Assembly (NCBI GenBank): GCA_024408505.1 | Contig: JAKSUZ010000004.1 | Coordinates: 17,368 to 81,367, forward strand | DNA from: Bacilli bacterium | Lineage (GTDB): Bacteria > Bacillota_I > Bacilli_A > RFN20 > CAG-826 | Direction: 5' to 3' | DNA: 64,000 nt | Shown: positions 1-8,733 of the stretch, one piece after another | Layout: every line of letters starts with the position of its first letter | Position numbering within the stretch: position 1 is the stretch's first letter | Position numbers and translations under genes: made by a program | Notes under the pieces: generated by a model | Databases searched by the model: none | Seen by the model: the letters and a program-made list of their open reading frames with translations, nothing else | What the model was told of the DNA's origin: nothing

Positions 1-540
1 GTCTCTTGCGATCTTAACTTTAGAAAGAAATTATGGACTAAGGAACAAGCACAAAAAGTTATGCGTCCATTAATGAAATATGTAGATATTTGTATTGGTA
101 ACGAAGAAGATGCGGAGAATTGCTTAGGCTTTAAACCCGATAGCGATGTCCTTAAAGGCAAAACCGATGCTGCTGGATATAAAGCTATATTTAAAGCGAT
201 GGCGAAAACCTTTGACTTTAAATTTGTTGCAACTACATTAAGAGAATCATTCAGTGCTTCTCATAATGGTTGGAAAGCATTACTTTATGATGGAAAGAAA
301 TTCTACGAATCAAAACGCTATGATATTAATCCAATCGTCGACCGTGTCGGAAGTGGTGATTCGTTCTCCGCTGGTTTAATTCATGGCTTATTAACTTATA
401 AGAATAGACAAGATGCCGTTGAATTTGCGGTCGCTGCTAGTGCGTTAAAACACACGATTCCTGGTGACTTTAATCAAGTCTCGATTAAAGAAGTCGAAGC
501 CTTAATGAAAGGTGATGGCTCAGGACGTGTCTCACGTTAA
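1..540 (+). CDS. kdgK: 2-keto-3-deoxygluconate kinase (PfkB family), 5'-truncated by window edge
   Basis: Carbohydrate kinase of the PfkB/ribokinase family, probably phosphorylating 2-keto-3-deoxygluconate (KDG) to KDPG in the cytoplasm. The frame is open from base 1, so the real start lies upstream; the internal ATG at 61 is not the start. Visible are the segment DLNFRKKLW, the IGNEEDAENCLG segment typical of KDG kinases, and the PfkB signature DRVGSGDSFSAGL, whose Asp is the expected catalytic base. It ends in TAATG, overlapping the next lipoprotein gene, so the two are probably translationally coupled. A downstream UxuA, which makes KDG, supports the substrate. Another PfkB sugar kinase is possible. 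Confidence 0.85.
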   Translation, partial: VSCDLNFRKKLWTKEQAQKVMRPLMKYVDICIGNEEDAENCLGFKPDSDVLKGKTDAAGYKAIFKAMAKTFDFKFVATTLRESFSASHNGWKALLYDGKKFYESKRYDINPIVDRVGSGDSFSAGLIHGLLTYKNRQDAVEFAVAASALKHTIPGDFNQVSIKEVEALMKGDGSGRVSR

Positions 541-1346
541 TGAATAAAATTAAATATTTAATTTTTGTACCAACTCTATTCTCTCTTTTTGCTTGTGGTA
601 ATAAGCGTTTACCTAAAAGAAAAGATGGAAATACTTGTAACATTACTTTAGTTAGTAATTATGACAAGATTACATTAGATTGTCCTGAAGTAGTCCCGAT
701 GGACAAAGATTTAGAAATCCATTTAAATATTCCTTATTGTGACTGTCCTAATGACACTACATGGAAAGAAGAACCAACCGCTGATAAAGAAGGCGTTCTT
801 AAAACACCTAATCTTGAATATATTGTAAATATTGGTGACATCAATATTTTTATCGGCGGTGAAGAATTTAATGAATCATTCATTTATTATGGTGAAACTA
901 AAGGTAATGGTCTTTTAACCATCTCGCATGAATATGTTATTAATGACATCGAAATTCGTATTGATGCTAAAGCAAGAGAAAGATTATTCTTATTCGGCTT
1001 AGATTTTGGCCCTAGCATTGAAGAGAGAAGAATTAAAGGTGATACTACTAACGAAGGCGGAGATATTGAGGTGAAGTTTGAGGCTAACTACCAAAATAAA
1101 AAATATCCAATTCAAACTCTAACCGGTGGAGAAGCTTTTCCGGTTTTCGAAGATGATGATGTAGAGATTACTTTCAATTCACTTAGACCTCTACCAGATA
1201 AAATCTGGCTCCGTTATAATTCGCGCTATGCCATAGAAGGACTTCAATTTACTTGTAAATATGAATCCAATACAAAATGCATCTTTAAAATTCCGCATTA
1301 TGTCATAAATGATCACTTAAGCGTTTTACAATATGGAGAAAAATGA
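540..1346 (+). CDS. Small lipoprotein partner of PL8 lyase (module 1)
   Basis: Predicted surface lipoprotein of 268 aa with lipobox Cys19 (LFAC). No named family recognised. It shares a full-length pattern with the proteins at 3445 and 14201 and more weakly at 55219: an early CN(I/V) segment, an N-terminal unit containing IGGEEF and ending near YVINDIEI, and a C-terminal unit with LPDKIWLR, RYA.EG and PHYVINDHL. The two units look like an internal duplication of a beta-rich domain. It starts inside the stop of the kinase and ends 3 nt before a PL8 lyase. Inference: a glycan-binding or lyase-assisting protein at the cell surface. No catalytic motif seen. Confidence 0.8.
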   Translation: MNKIKYLIFVPTLFSLFACGNKRLPKRKDGNTCNITLVSNYDKITLDCPEVVPMDKDLEIHLNIPYCDCPNDTTWKEEPTADKEGVLKTPNLEYIVNIGDINIFIGGEEFNESFIYYGETKGNGLLTISHEYVINDIEIRIDAKARERLFLFGLDFGPSIEERRIKGDTTNEGGDIEVKFEANYQNKKYPIQTLTGGEAFPVFEDDDVEITFNSLRPLPDKIWLRYNSRYAIEGLQFTCKYESNTKCIFKIPHYVINDHLSVLQYGEK

Positions 1347-1349
1347 TTT

Positions 1350-3395
1350 ATGAAAAAAATTACTTTTGTTTTTCTTCCGTTTATCGTTACTCCATGTGTA
1401 GTTTCATGTAATCGTTCGGATGACTTTACCGCTATGCGCGATGCCTATCGGAAATATTTAATTGAGACTACAAATTTTGACGATTATAAAGACAAAACCG
1501 CTAGTGATATTATGCAAGAAGTAAATAGCAAAGATATCGGTGGAATTGAAACTTATTATTTCCCTGATTTAGACTACGATTATTGCTATGATCGTGCTTC
1601 CGATAAGTGGCCAGCTTTAAAGCATATGAATCGGACTTTCCATATTACTTTAGCATATGCTACTAGACACGATAACGCTCTTAAAGATATTGCAGTTAAA
1701 CTCACTAATTATTGGGTATTTAATAATTATCGAAACACGAATTGGTTTAATAATGAGTTAGGTGCAGATAGCACATTAGGAAATATCGGATTATTCATTT
1801 ACGATGATTTATGTCCAAAAGCACAATCAATGTTACGTGGGAGAATTGCCGAAGCAAGTATTTATCATCATCCATCCCTAGCAACACATACTGGCGCGAA
1901 TTTATTTGATTTTGTAAATGCAACATTAAAGTCTTCAATTATTTCACGTAATTGGGAAGAACTAGATTTTGGAATCACTCGTGCGGAAGATGAAATTACC
2001 GATGAAAATAAAGAAGGGTTCCAAAAGGATGGTTCTTTCTTTCAACATGGTCAACAATTGCAAACAGCGTCATATGGCAAGTCATCACTACGCCTTGGAC
2101 GAATTATGTATGTTCTTAGTCATTCAAGTCGTAAATTTGATCAAAGCAAATTAAATATTATTTCGCGTTATATTCTTCGTGGTCTACGTAGTATCACTCA
2201 TAAAGGATATTTAAATTATAGTTCGGCTGGTCGTGAATATGTTAGACGTAACAATATGACCACAAGCGGTTTATCCGATTTAAAATTCTTTGTTGATTAT
2301 CCTGGCTTCCCCGATAATGATCAATTAATTAAATACATTGATGATAACGAAAATAAACGTTCAACATTTAATGGCATTGTTTATTTTGATAACGCCAAGA
2401 TGGTAACCATGAATATTGATGACTTATATATTTCCTTTAAAGGCGCTGATTATAATCTCACTAATACTGAATGCGTAACCGATGAAAATTCTTTAGGATT
2501 AAATTTATCTTACGCCACAAATACATGCATTATGGACCGTGGAGATGAATATTATAATATCCCGGCTTTGTGGGATTATTCTTATATTCCTGGCACTACA
2601 TCAATTCAATACTATCAAGGCAAACCTCTTGGTGATAACTTTATGTCTGATGGCGATAAAAACATTTATAAAATCAATACCGAATGTTATAAAGATTCAT
2701 TGTATGAACAAACCTTACCTACACCAGAACCATATGGAAGTAACCTCACTTATAAAAGTGGATATGACGAAGCAAATAACATTGCCTACTTTATGCAACG
2801 GAGTAGACATCACGAAGAAAACGAATTCACCATCACTAGCATTGCTTGCGAAGATGGGATGGTATTAATTGGAGCGGAATTATCTTATACTGGAGAAAAA
2901 AGCGCACAATATATCGAAGGTACTGGGTTAAAAGTTGATCCTACTCTTCATACAACTTTACAGCAATGCATGGCGACTGGGAATGAAGAATTAAGTGCAG
3001 ATGGATTAACTCTAACATGTGGTAATGCTTTTTATCGTTCGTTAGACGGGAAAGAAATTAACGTTGTCAAAGATAGAATGGTTAATAGTAAAGAATATCG
3101 TAATTATCGTAGATACGATGATAAGGATTTAGGTGAAGATGTTAGCGGTAAACTCTTCCTTGCGTATTTAAATTTAGAAACTAATAGAGATGGTAAGTAC
3201 GCTTATTCTATTCAACCGACCACAAGAAAAAGCAAAGTATTCGAAGTAAAAAATAATTTTGATCGAGATGAGGTTCAAGAAGTAAGACTACCAAATGGAA
3301 AGGTGGTTATTATTCCTTATAAAACTGTTTCTCAATATCAACCATCTGTTGGCGGTCCAATAAATTTAATAAAAGATATGATTGTCATTCTTTAG
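1350..3395 (+). CDS. Polysaccharide lyase family 8 lipoprotein (module 1)
   Basis: Secreted lipid-anchored lyase of 681 aa, lipobox Cys20 (VVSC). PL8 enzymes cleave hyaluronan, chondroitin or xanthan by beta-elimination. Seen: NWFNNELGA near 131, GANLFD with candidate catalytic Asn184, DGSFFQHGQQ with His233, SYG with Tyr242 (the His-to-Tyr spacing of 9 seen in PL8), GREYVR with Arg295 and Arg299, NTEC around Glu374, and YIPGTTS, matching the RLPGTT motif. The expected Asn three residues after Glu374 is Thr here. An alpha/alpha-toroid followed by beta-sandwich is inferred. At 681 aa it is at the short end for the family. Three paralogues lie in this window. Substrate cannot be fixed from sequence. 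Confidence 0.88.
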   Translation: MKKITFVFLPFIVTPCVVSCNRSDDFTAMRDAYRKYLIETTNFDDYKDKTASDIMQEVNSKDIGGIETYYFPDLDYDYCYDRASDKWPALKHMNRTFHITLAYATRHDNALKDIAVKLTNYWVFNNYRNTNWFNNELGADSTLGNIGLFIYDDLCPKAQSMLRGRIAEASIYHHPSLATHTGANLFDFVNATLKSSIISRNWEELDFGITRAEDEITDENKEGFQKDGSFFQHGQQLQTASYGKSSLRLGRIMYVLSHSSRKFDQSKLNIISRYILRGLRSITHKGYLNYSSAGREYVRRNNMTTSGLSDLKFFVDYPGFPDNDQLIKYIDDNENKRSTFNGIVYFDNAKMVTMNIDDLYISFKGADYNLTNTECVTDENSLGLNLSYATNTCIMDRGDEYYNIPALWDYSYIPGTTSIQYYQGKPLGDNFMSDGDKNIYKINTECYKDSLYEQTLPTPEPYGSNLTYKSGYDEANNIAYFMQRSRHHEENEFTITSIACEDGMVLIGAELSYTGEKSAQYIEGTGLKVDPTLHTTLQQCMATGNEELSADGLTLTCGNAFYRSLDGKEINVVKDRMVNSKEYRNYRRYDDKDLGEDVSGKLFLAYLNLETNRDGKYAYSIQPTTRKSKVFEVKNNFDRDEVQEVRLPNGKVVIIPYKTVSQYQPSVGGPINLIKDMIVIL

Positions 3396-3403
3396 ACAGG
3401 AAA

Positions 3404-3429
3404 GGTATTTGTAAAACAAATATCTTTTT
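3404..3429 (+). terminator. Rho-independent terminator after PL8 module 1
   Basis: GGTATTTG (3404-3411), loop TAAAA and CAAATATC (3417-3424) form an 8-bp stem with one G-T pair, followed by TTTTT. It lies 8 nt past the lyase stop. The T-run sits inside the spacer of the next promoter, so the two signals are nested. Confidence 0.7.
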
Positions 3430-3437
3430 GTTATAAT
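3409..3437 (+). promoter_or_regulatory. Extended -10 promoter of PL8 module 2, apparently leaderless
   Basis: -35-like TTGTAA (3409-3414), 17-nt spacer, and a perfect TATAAT (3432-3437) preceded by TGT, an extended -10. Only 7 nt separate the -10 from the ATG at 3445, so transcription should start at or next to the A of ATG. There is no room for a Shine-Dalgarno sequence. Confidence 0.65.
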
Positions 3438-3444
3438 TTTACAT

Positions 3445-4311
3445 ATGAAAAAATGTATTTATTTGCTTATCGTGCCAACGTTAATTGCTTTAACCTCTTG
3501 TGGCAATAAATATCCCCATCATAAATCAGGCGAATTTTGTAATGTAACATTTATTGGACATGATGTTAGTTGTGATTGCCCATCCTATACACATATGGAT
3601 CGTGATTTAGATCTTAAACTCAATATTCCGTTTTTTGATCACGAAGATGCAGTTTGGGAACAGACTCCAACCGAAGATAGCGAAGGCCAACTTGATAAAC
3701 CGGTTCAAGAATATGCTGTTAGTGTTAATGACATTAAAGTGTTAATTGGTGGTAAGGAATATCCAGATTCATGGTGTTTCTATTATCGCCATAACGATGA
3801 TAATTTATTAAAAATTAAAAAAGAATATGTTGTGGATGATATAACGATTGATGTTACCGCTCATCCTTTTGGCGATTTATTCTTGTACGGGATAGTTATA
3901 GGCGATGAATTGTGGCATCGTTGGATTGATAGCGAAGAAGAGATAAGCGAAGAGTACCCTCATGATTTGCAAATTGATTTAGCGACTTTTTATCAAAGTA
4001 AACCATATCCAATAAAAACTTTATCAGGCCAAAAAACTTTCCCGGTTCTTGAACACGATAATGTCGACATCACATTCGAAGTAACTGATCAAGAACATCC
4101 ACCGCTTCCTAATGATATTCGCTTGCGCAGTAATGCACGTTACGCTGCGATGGGGACTGATTATACTCGTGAATATTCTAATCAATATACTTATAAACCT
4201 GATGAATCAAATTCAGAAACTTGGATAACCGGTTATCAGACTTGCCATTTAGTCGTCCCTCATTACATAGTGATGGATCACATTTCATTTAGACAATTTG
4301 GTACGGAGTGA
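3445..4311 (+). CDS. Small lipoprotein partner of PL8 lyase (module 2)
   Basis: 288-aa lipoprotein, lipobox Cys19 (LTSC), same family as the proteins at 540 and 14201. First unit: IKVLIGGKEYPDSW, FYY and KKEYVVDDITIDV. Second unit: LPNDIRLRSNARYAAMG, DYT, then CHLVVPHYIVMDHISF. The two halves share the scheme strand, Gly-rich turn, aromatic strand, YVV-D-hydrophobic strand, indicating internal duplication. It heads its own transcript behind a leaderless-type promoter and overlaps no neighbour; the lyase begins 4 nt later. Function unknown; glycan binding or presentation to the lyase is inferred from constant pairing. Confidence 0.8.
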   Translation: MKKCIYLLIVPTLIALTSCGNKYPHHKSGEFCNVTFIGHDVSCDCPSYTHMDRDLDLKLNIPFFDHEDAVWEQTPTEDSEGQLDKPVQEYAVSVNDIKVLIGGKEYPDSWCFYYRHNDDNLLKIKKEYVVDDITIDVTAHPFGDLFLYGIVIGDELWHRWIDSEEEISEEYPHDLQIDLATFYQSKPYPIKTLSGQKTFPVLEHDNVDITFEVTDQEHPPLPNDIRLRSNARYAAMGTDYTREYSNQYTYKPDESNSETWITGYQTCHLVVPHYIVMDHISFRQFGTE

Positions 4312-4315
4312 TTTT

Positions 4316-6823
4316 ATGAAAAAGATTATTCAACATACTTTAAATAAATCGACACTCCCTGATTACTATGAAGTGGTCATCACTTTTATCGACGATGATG
4401 GAATAAATAAACAGGAGACTGTTTTTGTTACAAGTAAGTTAGGGGAAAGTAATCAATACTATATTGATGAAGCCAAAAGATATTTTGAAAATAAATATCA
4501 TTTACCTAGCACCACTCCACGTCGCCGTTTAAAATTTAAAGGAAAACCATTAGCCATCACTATCGCATCAGTAGTATTGGTCGTAGCTACTGTTACCGGA
4601 ATTACTTTAGGCGTAGTTTTATCTAATCAAGGCGGAGGCGCTATTGAAAAAGATGAATTTGATAAAATGCATGATTACTACACTAATTACATTATCAATA
4701 ATGTCAAAATCGATTACTATAAAGATTTAAGCGCTGATCAAATCATGAACCATGTTTATTGGAAAGATGATAGCGAAGGACAACCAATATTTACAACTAT
4801 AAAAACAACAAAAATCGCTGGTGTTGAAACTTATTATTTAGACGGCATTAATTATAACGATGGCACAAATCGTGATATTTGGCCCGCTGCCACTCATGTT
4901 GGTGAAGCAAGAGCAATCGCGGCTGTTGCCACCATAAAAAACGACCCAAAGATTATGGATATTGCTACGAAGATGACATACTTCTGGGTCTATAACAACT
5001 TTAGAAGTACCAACTGGTGGCATAATGAATTAGGCGCTGGAGCTAATACTCTAGCCGATCTTGGTCTATTTACCTACGATCATATGAACGATCAGGGAAA
5101 AGCGATGCTAGTTAGCAAAGTCGCGAATGCTAGTTTTTACTATCGTCCATCTTTATTAACTCACTCTGGCACCAATTTATTTGACTATGCCGATATTACA
5201 TTAAGATCTTCTATCTTTACAAGAAACAAAGAAGAATTTAATTTGGCGGTTAAAAGAATAGAAGACGAAATTAATGTTCTTCATAAAGAAGGCTTCCAGC
5301 AAGATGGATCTTTCTTTCAACACGGACAACAAGTACAAATTGCTAGTTATGGCAAAGAAGGGATTATACGGATGGCGAAAGTTTTACGCGCCATTTCTTC
5401 AACTGGTCACAAATTCCCGCGGGAAAAAATGCAAATTCTAGAACGTTTCGTTTTACGCGGCCTACGTGATATGACACATAAAGGCTATATCAACTATTCC
5501 GCTACCTGCCGTCAATATTGCCGTAAAAATAATTTGAAAACTAGTGAAAATAATTTTAATGGTTTAAGTGAATACATTCTCCTTCCCGACTTTGAAAAGA
5601 ATGAGGAGTTGCAACAATATCTCGACAATCTTGATCAAGGCAAATCAACTTTTAGCGGTATTGAATACTTTGACAACGCTCACATGATTGCCGCCAATCT
5701 CAATGATTTATATATTTCATTTAAAGGCACAGATTGGTATCTCACTAATACCGAATGCGTTAATGAAGAAAATCGCCTTGGCCTTAATTTATCATACGGC
5801 ACCAACACTTGCGTGATGGATAAAGGCAATGAATACGATGATATTTCTCCGGTTTGGAACTATGCCTATATTCCCGGCACTACGTCAATTAATCTTAACG
5901 ATGCTAACGTTAAAATAAGGCAGCCAAATGAAGACTTTACTCATCCTGAATATAATGATTCCGCCTTAATTAAAATGGCACGTAACGAATATTATAAAGA
6001 TGAATTATTTGAATCTCGCTTACCAGAGAAAATACCTGATGGTATTTGTGCTTATGGTGGTGGGACATACTCAAGGCCAACTCTAACAAACGAAGCTTTT
6101 AGTTGGTCAATGCAAGGAAGCACTCATCATAGTGAAAACACTTTTGCAGTTGGCTGCGTTGCTTGTCGATATGGATTAATTTGTGTCGGTGCCAATTTAT
6201 CCTATACCGGTAGTGTTACAAAAGATTTATTTTTTTCTATAACTCCACGAAAACTTCACACTACAATCGAACAATGTCTTTATGACCCAACTGCAAAAGG
6301 CGAATACGAATTAAGTCTTGACAATAAAACTTTACGATATGGTAATGCCTTATACAAAATAATTCCCGACATAGTAGATACAACGGAAGACGATAAAATT
6401 ACTGTCGTGCAACCGCATATAAAACTTACCGGTGCATGGGGAAGAAATAGAAATCCAACCGAAGAAGAAAAACTAGAAGTAACCGAAGAAGATGTTTTAT
6501 TAGCTTATATCAATCATGGCAACGCATTTGATGGTAATGGCGCTCCAATTAAATATAAATATGCTTATAGCATCCAACCAGCATCAATCAATAGTAATGT
6601 CGAATTCAAAGTTGTTAATAATCTCAATGATGAATGGAATGTACAAGAAATATTAATAATTAATGCAGACAAAAATGAAACAACTGACATTGTTTTACCT
6701 TATGGCGGTCCTCAACCTGGAAGCGAAGGATATACTTTATATGTTAAAGATAAACAAGGGCAACCAATAAAAGTTAAATTAACAAAGGGGGAAATGTATG
6801 CTAAAACAGTCTCTAACAATTAA
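4316..6823 (+). CDS. Membrane-anchored PL8 lyase with N-terminal cytoplasmic domain (module 2)
   Basis: 835-aa PL8 lyase starting at ATG 4316 behind GGAG; an in-frame TTG at 4298 is less likely. Unlike its paralogues it has no lipobox. Residues 1-76 form a small hydrophilic domain (PDYYEVVITF) ending in RRRLKFKGK, followed by one transmembrane helix at about 77-103, so the N-terminus should be cytoplasmic and the lyase outside. PL8 signatures: NWWHNELGAG, Asn277 (GTNLFD), His326 (DGSFFQHGQQ), Tyr335 (SYG), Arg389 and Arg393 (CRQYCR), NTECVNEEN and YIPGTTS. The 3' end overlaps the next gene by 26 nt, so lyase and intracellular enzymes share one operon. The N-terminal domain is not recognised. 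Confidence 0.87.
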   Translation: MKKIIQHTLNKSTLPDYYEVVITFIDDDGINKQETVFVTSKLGESNQYYIDEAKRYFENKYHLPSTTPRRRLKFKGKPLAITIASVVLVVATVTGITLGVVLSNQGGGAIEKDEFDKMHDYYTNYIINNVKIDYYKDLSADQIMNHVYWKDDSEGQPIFTTIKTTKIAGVETYYLDGINYNDGTNRDIWPAATHVGEARAIAAVATIKNDPKIMDIATKMTYFWVYNNFRSTNWWHNELGAGANTLADLGLFTYDHMNDQGKAMLVSKVANASFYYRPSLLTHSGTNLFDYADITLRSSIFTRNKEEFNLAVKRIEDEINVLHKEGFQQDGSFFQHGQQVQIASYGKEGIIRMAKVLRAISSTGHKFPREKMQILERFVLRGLRDMTHKGYINYSATCRQYCRKNNLKTSENNFNGLSEYILLPDFEKNEELQQYLDNLDQGKSTFSGIEYFDNAHMIAANLNDLYISFKGTDWYLTNTECVNEENRLGLNLSYGTNTCVMDKGNEYDDISPVWNYAYIPGTTSINLNDANVKIRQPNEDFTHPEYNDSALIKMARNEYYKDELFESRLPEKIPDGICAYGGGTYSRPTLTNEAFSWSMQGSTHHSENTFAVGCVACRYGLICVGANLSYTGSVTKDLFFSITPRKLHTTIEQCLYDPTAKGEYELSLDNKTLRYGNALYKIIPDIVDTTEDDKITVVQPHIKLTGAWGRNRNPTEEEKLEVTEEDVLLAYINHGNAFDGNGAPIKYKYAYSIQPASINSNVEFKVVNNLNDEWNVQEILIINADKNETTDIVLPYGGPQPGSEGYTLYVKDKQGQPIKVKLTKGEMYAKTVSNN

Positions 6824-8009
6824 CGGTCTTAATTTACCAAATCGAGTAGTGATTCAACCAATGGAGGGTTGCGACTGCGAATTTGATGATGGACGTCCAA
6901 GTGAACTAACACTTAAAAAGTACATTAATAATGCGCGTAGTGGCGCAGCCATTATTTGGTTTGAAGCTAATGCAGTCTGTCCAGAAGGTAGAACTAATCA
7001 TCGACAAATGATGATTACCGAGAAAAACGTGAGCGCCTTTAGGGATATGCTTAAGCAAGTTCGCGAAACCGCAATGAAAGAATTTGGTTATGCACCAATT
7101 TGTATTATCCAATTAACTCATTCAGGAAGACAGAGCATCGTTCCAATGATCGCTTATCGTCATCCGCTTTATGAAAAAACTCGTCCAGTAACCGATGAGA
7201 ACATCGTAACGGATGAATACCTTGATACTTTACCTGATTTATACGTTAAAGCCGCAAAACTTGCAAAAGAGGCTGGTTTTGATGGAGTAGATGTTAAATC
7301 ATGTCATGGTTATTTATTTCAAGAAGTATTAAGTGGATTTACTCGTCCTGGTCGATATGGCGGATCATTTGAAAACCGTAGTAAGTTATTTATTGATTCA
7401 ATTACTAAAGTAAGACAAGTGATGCCAAAAGACTTTATCGTGGCTAGTCGGATTTCAATTACGGATATGATTCCAAAACCATATGGATTTGGTACTACTG
7501 AAGATAATAAAATGGATTTAACCGAGCCTAAGAAATTATTAGGAATGTTAGAAAAATTAGGCATTAATTTAATTAACATTACTTTAGGTAATCCATATTA
7601 TAATCCACATGTTAATCGTCCATTTAAGAAAGGGCCTTATGTTCCAGAAGAAAAACCAGAAGTTGGTCTAAATCGTTTCTATGAAGTCGGTAAAGAATTA
7701 AAGAAAACTTTCCCGAATATGTATTTTGTTATTTCAGGTCTTTCTTATTACCGTGAGAATTTATTTGAGATGAGTGAAAAACTCTTAAATGATAAATGCT
7801 GCGACTTAGTCGGTTATGGTCGATTAAGTTTAGCCTACCCAACCTTCTACGCAGACTACGTAAAAGGCAAATTCCAAGCGAACAAATGTTGTTTAGCTTG
7901 CTCTAACTGTACCGTTTTAATGCGTCATAAACAGGTTGCTGGTTGTGCCGTATTTAACGAATATTATCGGAACTTATTAAAGGAGAAAGTATTATGTCAA
8001 AAAAAGTAG
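6798..8009 (+). CDS. Old Yellow Enzyme-family FMN/Fe-S oxidoreductase
   Basis: 403-aa cytoplasmic NADH:flavin oxidoreductase of the Old Yellow Enzyme fold, expected to bind FMN and reduce activated C=C bonds or run the reverse reaction. Seen: NRVVIQPMEG at the N-terminus, QLTHSGRQS, and the signature around SCHGYLFQEVLSGFTRPGRY. The C-terminus has CysX2CysX2CysX11Cys (365, 368, 371, 383), resembling the 4Fe-4S site of 2,4-dienoyl-CoA reductases, but the protein stops there and lacks the NAD(P)H/FAD domains that usually follow. It overlaps both the upstream lyase and the downstream SDR. Its place in a glycan operon suggests a sugar-derived substrate, which is inference. Confidence 0.85.
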   Translation: MLKQSLTINGLNLPNRVVIQPMEGCDCEFDDGRPSELTLKKYINNARSGAAIIWFEANAVCPEGRTNHRQMMITEKNVSAFRDMLKQVRETAMKEFGYAPICIIQLTHSGRQSIVPMIAYRHPLYEKTRPVTDENIVTDEYLDTLPDLYVKAAKLAKEAGFDGVDVKSCHGYLFQEVLSGFTRPGRYGGSFENRSKLFIDSITKVRQVMPKDFIVASRISITDMIPKPYGFGTTEDNKMDLTEPKKLLGMLEKLGINLINITLGNPYYNPHVNRPFKKGPYVPEEKPEVGLNRFYEVGKELKKTFPNMYFVISGLSYYRENLFEMSEKLLNDKCCDLVGYGRLSLAYPTFYADYVKGKFQANKCCLACSNCTVLMRHKQVAGCAVFNEYYRNLLKEKVLCQKK

Positions 8010-8731
8010 CCGTAGTAACTGGTTCCTATCAAGGAATTGGTAAAGGTATCGCTGACTTATTAGCGAAAAATGATTATCAGGTCATTTATTCTGATGTCCA
8101 ACCAAGTATGGATGGAGTGGAATATGTGAAGTGTGACATTTCTAATGCAGATGACCGCAAAAACTTAAAGGACTATATTGAAAAGAAATATGGCCGTTTA
8201 GACTTACTAGTTAATAACGCAGGCGTTGCGTGTAAAGTAAGAATGGATATCTTAGAAACCACTGAAGAATCTTTTGATCGTTTAATTAGAATTAACACTA
8301 AAGGAACCTTCTTTATGTGCCAAACATTTGCAAACTTTATGATTGCATCTTTAAAGAAAGGCATTGAAGGATATCAACCACGCATTGTTAATATTGCATC
8401 TAACTCAAGTTACACTTCTAGTGTGAGTCGTGGAGAATATTGTATCTCCAAGGCTGGTGTCAGTATGGTCACTACTTTATTCGCGGATAAATTAGGTGAA
8501 TACAATATTCCAGTTCTAGAAGTTAGACCAGGAATTATTAAAACTCCAATGACTGAAGTCGTTACTGCTAAATACGATAAATTAATCGCTGAAGGTATCA
8601 CTCCAACTAAACGTTGGGGTCAACCAGAAGATATTGCGAAAGCAGTTCTTGCCGTTGCGAATGGTTTACTTGACTTCTCAACTGGTACCGCGATTAACGT
8701 TGATGGCGGCTTCCACATTAAAAGACTATAA
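7994..8731 (+). CDS. SDR-family dehydrogenase
   Basis: 245-aa short-chain dehydrogenase/reductase. N-terminal Rossmann glycine motif TGSYQGIGKG, NNAGVA, the Ser of IASNSS, and the catalytic YCISK give a complete Ser-Tyr-Lys triad. The C-terminus GTAINVDGGF is typical of classical SDRs. SD AAGGAG lies ahead of the ATG, inside the end of the OYE gene. The family includes 2-keto-3-deoxygluconate dehydrogenase KduD and many sugar or polyol dehydrogenases. Context makes a uronate-derived ketone or alcohol the likely substrate, but the exact reaction cannot be assigned. Confidence 0.85.
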   Translation: MSKKVAVVTGSYQGIGKGIADLLAKNDYQVIYSDVQPSMDGVEYVKCDISNADDRKNLKDYIEKKYGRLDLLVNNAGVACKVRMDILETTEESFDRLIRINTKGTFFMCQTFANFMIASLKKGIEGYQPRIVNIASNSSYTSSVSRGEYCISKAGVSMVTTLFADKLGEYNIPVLEVRPGIIKTPMTEVVTAKYDKLIAEGITPTKRWGQPEDIAKAVLAVANGLLDFSTGTAINVDGGFHIKRL

Positions 8732-8733
8732 TC

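Noticed and set aside
61..540. ATG at 61 as start of the sugar kinase
   Set aside because: The frame is open to base 1 and the upstream residues DLNFRKKLW belong to the kinase family, so the gene is cut by the window edge.
2539..2868. 109-aa plus-strand open frame inside PL8 module 1
   Set aside because: Out of frame within a well supported lyase; sequence shows no domain and no ribosome-binding site.
4298..4315. TTG at 4298 as start of PL8 module 2
   Set aside because: ATG at 4316 has GGAG at good spacing; TTG would lie inside the preceding gene without better support.
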